This document shows positions 6,044 through 8,975 of a DNA stretch of 8,975 nt, piece by piece (within the stretch, counting starts at the first letter, position 1; every line of letters starts with the position of its first letter). The DNA comes from Ignavibacteria bacterium UBA2373 (GTDB lineage Bacteria; Bacteroidota; Ignavibacteria; Kapaibacteriales; UBA961), in contig DDTD01000061.1 in the NCBI GenBank assembly GCA_002344005.1, positions 64,056 to 73,030 on the forward strand, in the 5' to 3' direction. The notes beneath the pieces were generated by a model. The model was not told the origin of the DNA. It was given only the letters and a program-made list of their open reading frames with translations, and made no database searches. The translations under genes and the position numbers were made by a program.

Positions 6044-8392
6044 ATGTCAAAAATAAGTTTTATGAGTTCAAATAACAACTTCATTAGTCTGGTTTTGCCA
6101 ATACTAATCGCACTTTTTAGTTTCACGACAGAAGCACATACAGCAACATTAAGAGGCAGAGTAACAGCCGATAGCAACCAAGCCGTCAAATTTGCAAAGG
6201 TATTCCTTCAAGGAACAAAAATCGGTTCAAAAACCGACACATCGGGAAAGTTTACAATAAAAAATATTCCTGCGGGCACATACAAAGTAAATGTTGCCGC
6301 TATTGGCTATGACAAAGGCGAAAAAACAATTTCACTCAAAGAAAATGAAACAGTAGAATTGAACTTTGAATTAACTCCAAACAGTTTTGAACTTGATGAG
6401 GTGGTAGTGTCTGGCACAAGAACCGCAATGCGTCAGACTGAATCTCCGGTAATAGTGAATGTAATCAATAGTGAAACTCTTAGTAATATTCAAGCCTGCA
6501 ACCTTTCAGAAGGATTAAGGTTTCAACCGGGATTAAGGGTTGAAACGAATTGTCAAACCTGCAACTATACCCAATTGAGAATGAACGGTTTGGCAGGAGG
6601 ATATTCACAAATTCTCATCAACGGTCGCCCAATATTTAGTCCGCTTACAGGTTTATATGGACTGGAGCAATTGCCCGTTAATATGATAGATCGTATTGAA
6701 GTAGTTCGAGGCGGTGGTTCTACACTTTATGGCTCAAGTGCCATTGCCGGAACAGTTAATGTAATGACAAAAATTCCCCAAACTAACAGCTATTCTCTGG
6801 ACTATGGATATAACAATATTAATGGAAATACAAATGATAATATCATCAGCGGAAATGCTACTTTAGTTTCGGAGAATAATACATCGGGCATTTCTTTTTT
6901 TCTAACCAATCGCGAACGCGGATTTTACGATGCTAATGCTGATAATTTTTCTGAAATTCCGCTCATTGAAAATATTTCCATAGGAGCTAATATGTTTTTT
7001 CTTCCAAAGGAAAATCAAAAACTTGAAATTAGCATCAGCAATATCAATGAATATCGCTTTGGGGGTGAAATGATTAAAGATAAACCTGCTTATTTGGCTC
7101 AACAATCAGAGGAAAGAACACACAATGTTTGGATGGCTAATGCAGATTATCAAATTAATTTCAACAATGAAAATACTTCGTTAATCACTTATTTGGCTTT
7201 GCAAAATACTGACAGAAAACATTACACAGGTATTCAACCGGACGATTCTGTTGAATACAAGGAATTTGTCGCAAATCCACCTTATGGAACATCTACTGTA
7301 TCAACTTTAAATATTGGAATGCAGATAAATCATAGAGTCAATGATTTTTTGAGTGGAAACAATGTATTCACATTAGGAACAGAATATTTGTTCGATGATG
7401 TACTGGATATAATTCCAACGTATCAATATTTGATAGACCAAACCACCAAAGATTTTGGTGTGTTTCTGCAAAGCGATTGGGAAATTATTCCTCAACTCAC
7501 CTTGCTTTCGGGCGTGAGAATGGACAAACATAACTTGGTAGATAATCTTATTTTTAGTCCAAGAGCTTCCTTGTTGTATAAACTGGAAAATCACACTCAA
7601 TTCCGTTTTAGCTACGGCACCGGATTTAGAGCTCCACAAGCATTCGATACCGATTTGCATATTGCATTTGCAGCAGGTGGTGTTTCAAGGGTTTCTTTGT
7701 CACCTGACCTAATACCTGAACGATCGCAAAGTTTTAGTGGGTCCATAAACTATGATAAATTGATGGAAAATTGGATTGCCGGTTTTACCATAGAAGCATT
7801 TCATAATCGATTAAATAATGCTTTTTTCCTACAGCCCGTAGGGCAAGACCAATTCGGCGAGCTATTTGAAAAACAAAATGGAGATGGAGCAACCGTTCAA
7901 GGAATTACTGTAGAGCTGAGAGCCAATTACAATCAAAATATACAGTTGGAAAGTGGATTTACTCTGCAATCGAGCAAATTTGACAATCCGGTACAATACA
8001 TAGATGGTTTGGAAGGTATTAGAGAATTTGTCCGAACCCCTAATGATTATGGTTATGCTATTTTGACCTTGACACCAAACGACGAATGGAGCGCTACGAT
8101 TAATTACCTCTACACAGGAACAATGAAAGTTCCGCACTTTGCAGGAGCACCAAACCAAACGATTGATGAAATATTTACTTCTGATGCGTTTTCAGAATTA
8201 GGTACTAAAGTTGGTTATACAATACCAATAGAAAATTTAGCCAATGGAATTGAAATTTATGGTGGAGTAAGAAATATTTTCAATGCTTTCCAACGTAGTT
8301 TTGATATTGGGAAAAATAGAGACAGTAATTTTATGTACGGTCCTGCCCAACCAAGAACATTGTTTATAGGAATCAAACTGAAGTCTTTATAA
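6044..8392 (+). CDS. TonB-dependent outer-membrane receptor, probably for a metal complex
   Basis: Energy-coupled outer-membrane importer of 782 residues. A signal peptide occupies about 1-34 (hydrophobic 14-27, cleavage near TEA or HTA). A carboxypeptidase-regulatory-like beta-sandwich follows (about 36-112: GRVTADSNQAVKFAKV, GTYKVNVAAIGY), as usual in Bacteroidota. Then come a TonB-box-like DEVVVSGTR (118-126), the plug (about 130-245, with INGRPIF and IEVVRGGGSTLYGSSAIAGTVNV), and a 22-strand-type barrel ending GPAQPRTLFIGIKLKSL. The plug has three Cys (152, 170, 173), the last two as NCQTCNYTQLRMNGL. The start could also be Met7 (ATG at 6062), but the first ATG supplies the only Lys before the hydrophobic core. 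Divergence from a DtxR/MntR-type gene and the operator at 6005 point to regulated Mn or Fe uptake. The ligand is inferred. No SusD-like gene follows, so a glycan role is unlikely. Confidence 0.92.
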   Translation: MSKISFMSSNNNFISLVLPILIALFSFTTEAHTATLRGRVTADSNQAVKFAKVFLQGTKIGSKTDTSGKFTIKNIPAGTYKVNVAAIGYDKGEKTISLKENETVELNFELTPNSFELDEVVVSGTRTAMRQTESPVIVNVINSETLSNIQACNLSEGLRFQPGLRVETNCQTCNYTQLRMNGLAGGYSQILINGRPIFSPLTGLYGLEQLPVNMIDRIEVVRGGGSTLYGSSAIAGTVNVMTKIPQTNSYSLDYGYNNINGNTNDNIISGNATLVSENNTSGISFFLTNRERGFYDANADNFSEIPLIENISIGANMFFLPKENQKLEISISNINEYRFGGEMIKDKPAYLAQQSEERTHNVWMANADYQINFNNENTSLITYLALQNTDRKHYTGIQPDDSVEYKEFVANPPYGTSTVSTLNIGMQINHRVNDFLSGNNVFTLGTEYLFDDVLDIIPTYQYLIDQTTKDFGVFLQSDWEIIPQLTLLSGVRMDKHNLVDNLIFSPRASLLYKLENHTQFRFSYGTGFRAPQAFDTDLHIAFAAGGVSRVSLSPDLIPERSQSFSGSINYDKLMENWIAGFTIEAFHNRLNNAFFLQPVGQDQFGELFEKQNGDGATVQGITVELRANYNQNIQLESGFTLQSSKFDNPVQYIDGLEGIREFVRTPNDYGYAILTLTPNDEWSATINYLYTGTMKVPHFAGAPNQTIDEIFTSDAFSELGTKVGYTIPIENLANGIEIYGGVRNIFNAFQRSFDIGKNRDSNFMYGPAQPRTLFIGIKLKSL

Positions 8393-8478
8393 AAGTACTT
8401 ATTAAAGAAGTTGCGTGGAAAGAATAATATGGATATAAATCTTAATTAATCTTAAAAACAATATTTTAAAATTTTTCC

Positions 8479-8548
8479 AAAGGCAAGCATATTTACTATT
8501 CTTAAAAGCTGATACACAAATTAAAAATAGTAAAAGAGTTTGCCCTTT
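8479..8548. repeat. Large imperfect hairpin downstream of the receptor gene
   Basis: The left arm 8479-8500 (AAAGGCAAGC then ATATTTACTATT) pairs imperfectly with 8526-8548 (AATAGTAAAAGAG then TTTGCCCTTT), with about 18 of 22 positions complementary and a loop of 25 bases. It starts 86 bases after the receptor stop. It lacks a trailing T-run, so it may be a transcript-end stabiliser, a weak terminator or part of a mobile repeat. The right arm resembles 3239-3259. Confidence 0.5.
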
Positions 8549-8682
8549 CCTGTCTTAAAATAATCATAAAATTCCGTTCCTTCACATAATTTAAACCCGC
8601 CATCCCACAGCCGTCACGAAAAACAATAGCGAAAAACTTAATGGATAATAAGAATGGCAGCAGCCAATAGAGCTAACTCTTC

Positions 8683-8847
8683 CACAACTCATCAGTGAGT
8701 TTTTAGAAAAATTGGGATAAAGCGTGGGCAGATTCCACAGCAATGAAACTCTAACACATTGTGTTTACTCTGGCATAAAGAAATTTCTCTTATTCATTTT
8801 TGGATGGATAGACAAAGTTTTGTAGTTTTGGGGAAATGGATGGCGCA
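8683..8847 (+). repeat. Dispersed direct repeat, copy B
   Basis: Second copy of the repeat at 3434-3604, same orientation. The 40 bases at 8799-8838 are identical to 3556-3595; blocks to the left are diverged but collinear (CACAACTCATCAGTGA, GGGATAAAGCGT, CTCTAAC, ATTGTGTTTAC). It lies just upstream of the gene starting at 8902. The rest of the 509-base gap (8393-8901) holds the hairpin at 8479 and no gene that I can recognise. Confidence 0.85.
8799..8830 (+). promoter_or_regulatory. Bacteroidota-type promoter within repeat copy B
   Basis: TTTG (8799-8802) and TAGTTTTG (8823-8830) with a 20-base spacer, identical to the promoter in copy A and including the inverted repeat ACAAA-GT-TTTGT (8812-8823). 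It would start transcripts near 8838, about 63 bases before the ATG at 8902. Confidence 0.6.
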
Positions 8848-8901
8848 AATCCGTCTCCCGATATTGACAACCCTAACAGAACAGAGTAACAACAGAAAAA
8901 T

Positions 8902-8975
8902 ATGACAGAGATACATCATTTAAACTGCGTTAAAATCGTTTCGCCAATAAACGACAATGTTTGCGGACATTGCTT
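8902..8975 (+). CDS. N-terminus of a probable MBL-fold metallohydrolase, 3'-partial
   Basis: Only 24 codons are visible before the window ends. The peptide starts MTEIHHLNCVKIVSP and reaches VCGHC, the pattern HHLNC...GHCLL seen at the start of many MBL-fold hydrolases, where the first beta strand leads to a VLVDTG segment. The zinc-binding HxHxDH motif would lie beyond the edge, so the assignment rests on the N-terminal pattern alone. The start has no Shine-Dalgarno site but is preceded by repeat copy B with its promoter. Confidence 0.55.
   Translation, partial: MTEIHHLNCVKIVSPINDNVCGHC

Overview
The window comes from an AT-rich Bacteroidota genome, best guess a Chitinophagales- or Cytophagales-like environmental lineage. 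The evidence is a TonB-dependent receptor with an N-terminal carboxypeptidase-regulatory-like domain, genes without clear Shine-Dalgarno sites, and promoter elements of the Bacteroidota type (TTTG, then TAnnTTTG about 20 bases later). The finer taxonomic guess is inference. No RNA genes, CRISPR array, transposase or recombinase are visible.

Left part (3-3207): an ion and osmotic homeostasis group. It holds a large MscS-type mechanosensitive channel running in from the left edge, then about 310 bases with no recognisable gene, then a decayed C-terminal fragment of a second MscS-type channel with a frameshift in a run of eight A, and directly after it an intact CPA1-type Na+/H+ antiporter.

Middle (3208-5287): an accessory, cassette-like stretch. 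A small DUF4259 gene and an unrecognised membrane-protein gene sit between repeated non-coding elements. One is a long attC-like hairpin (4116-4244) with a partial relative at 5071-5160. Another is a repeat of about 170 bp (3434-3604) whose second copy lies 5.2 kb away (8683-8847). The invariant 40-base core of this repeat holds a good Bacteroidota promoter pointing at the next gene in both places.

Right part (5288-8392): a metal-homeostasis pair. A DtxR/MntR-family repressor gene on the minus strand is divergent from a TonB-dependent receptor gene. The 99-base gap between them contains a DtxR-box-like palindrome lying between the -33 and -7 elements of the receptor promoter, and a second palindrome over the likely repressor-gene promoter. 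The simplest model is that metal-loaded repressor shuts off receptor synthesis when metal (Mn or Fe) is sufficient.

Right edge (8393-8975): a large imperfect hairpin, the second copy of the promoter-bearing repeat, and the first 24 codons of a gene resembling MBL-fold metallohydrolases.

The most unusual feature is the repeated promoter-bearing intergenic element together with the attC-like hairpins, which suggest a mobile or cassette-like accessory array without a visible integrase. That interpretation is inference.
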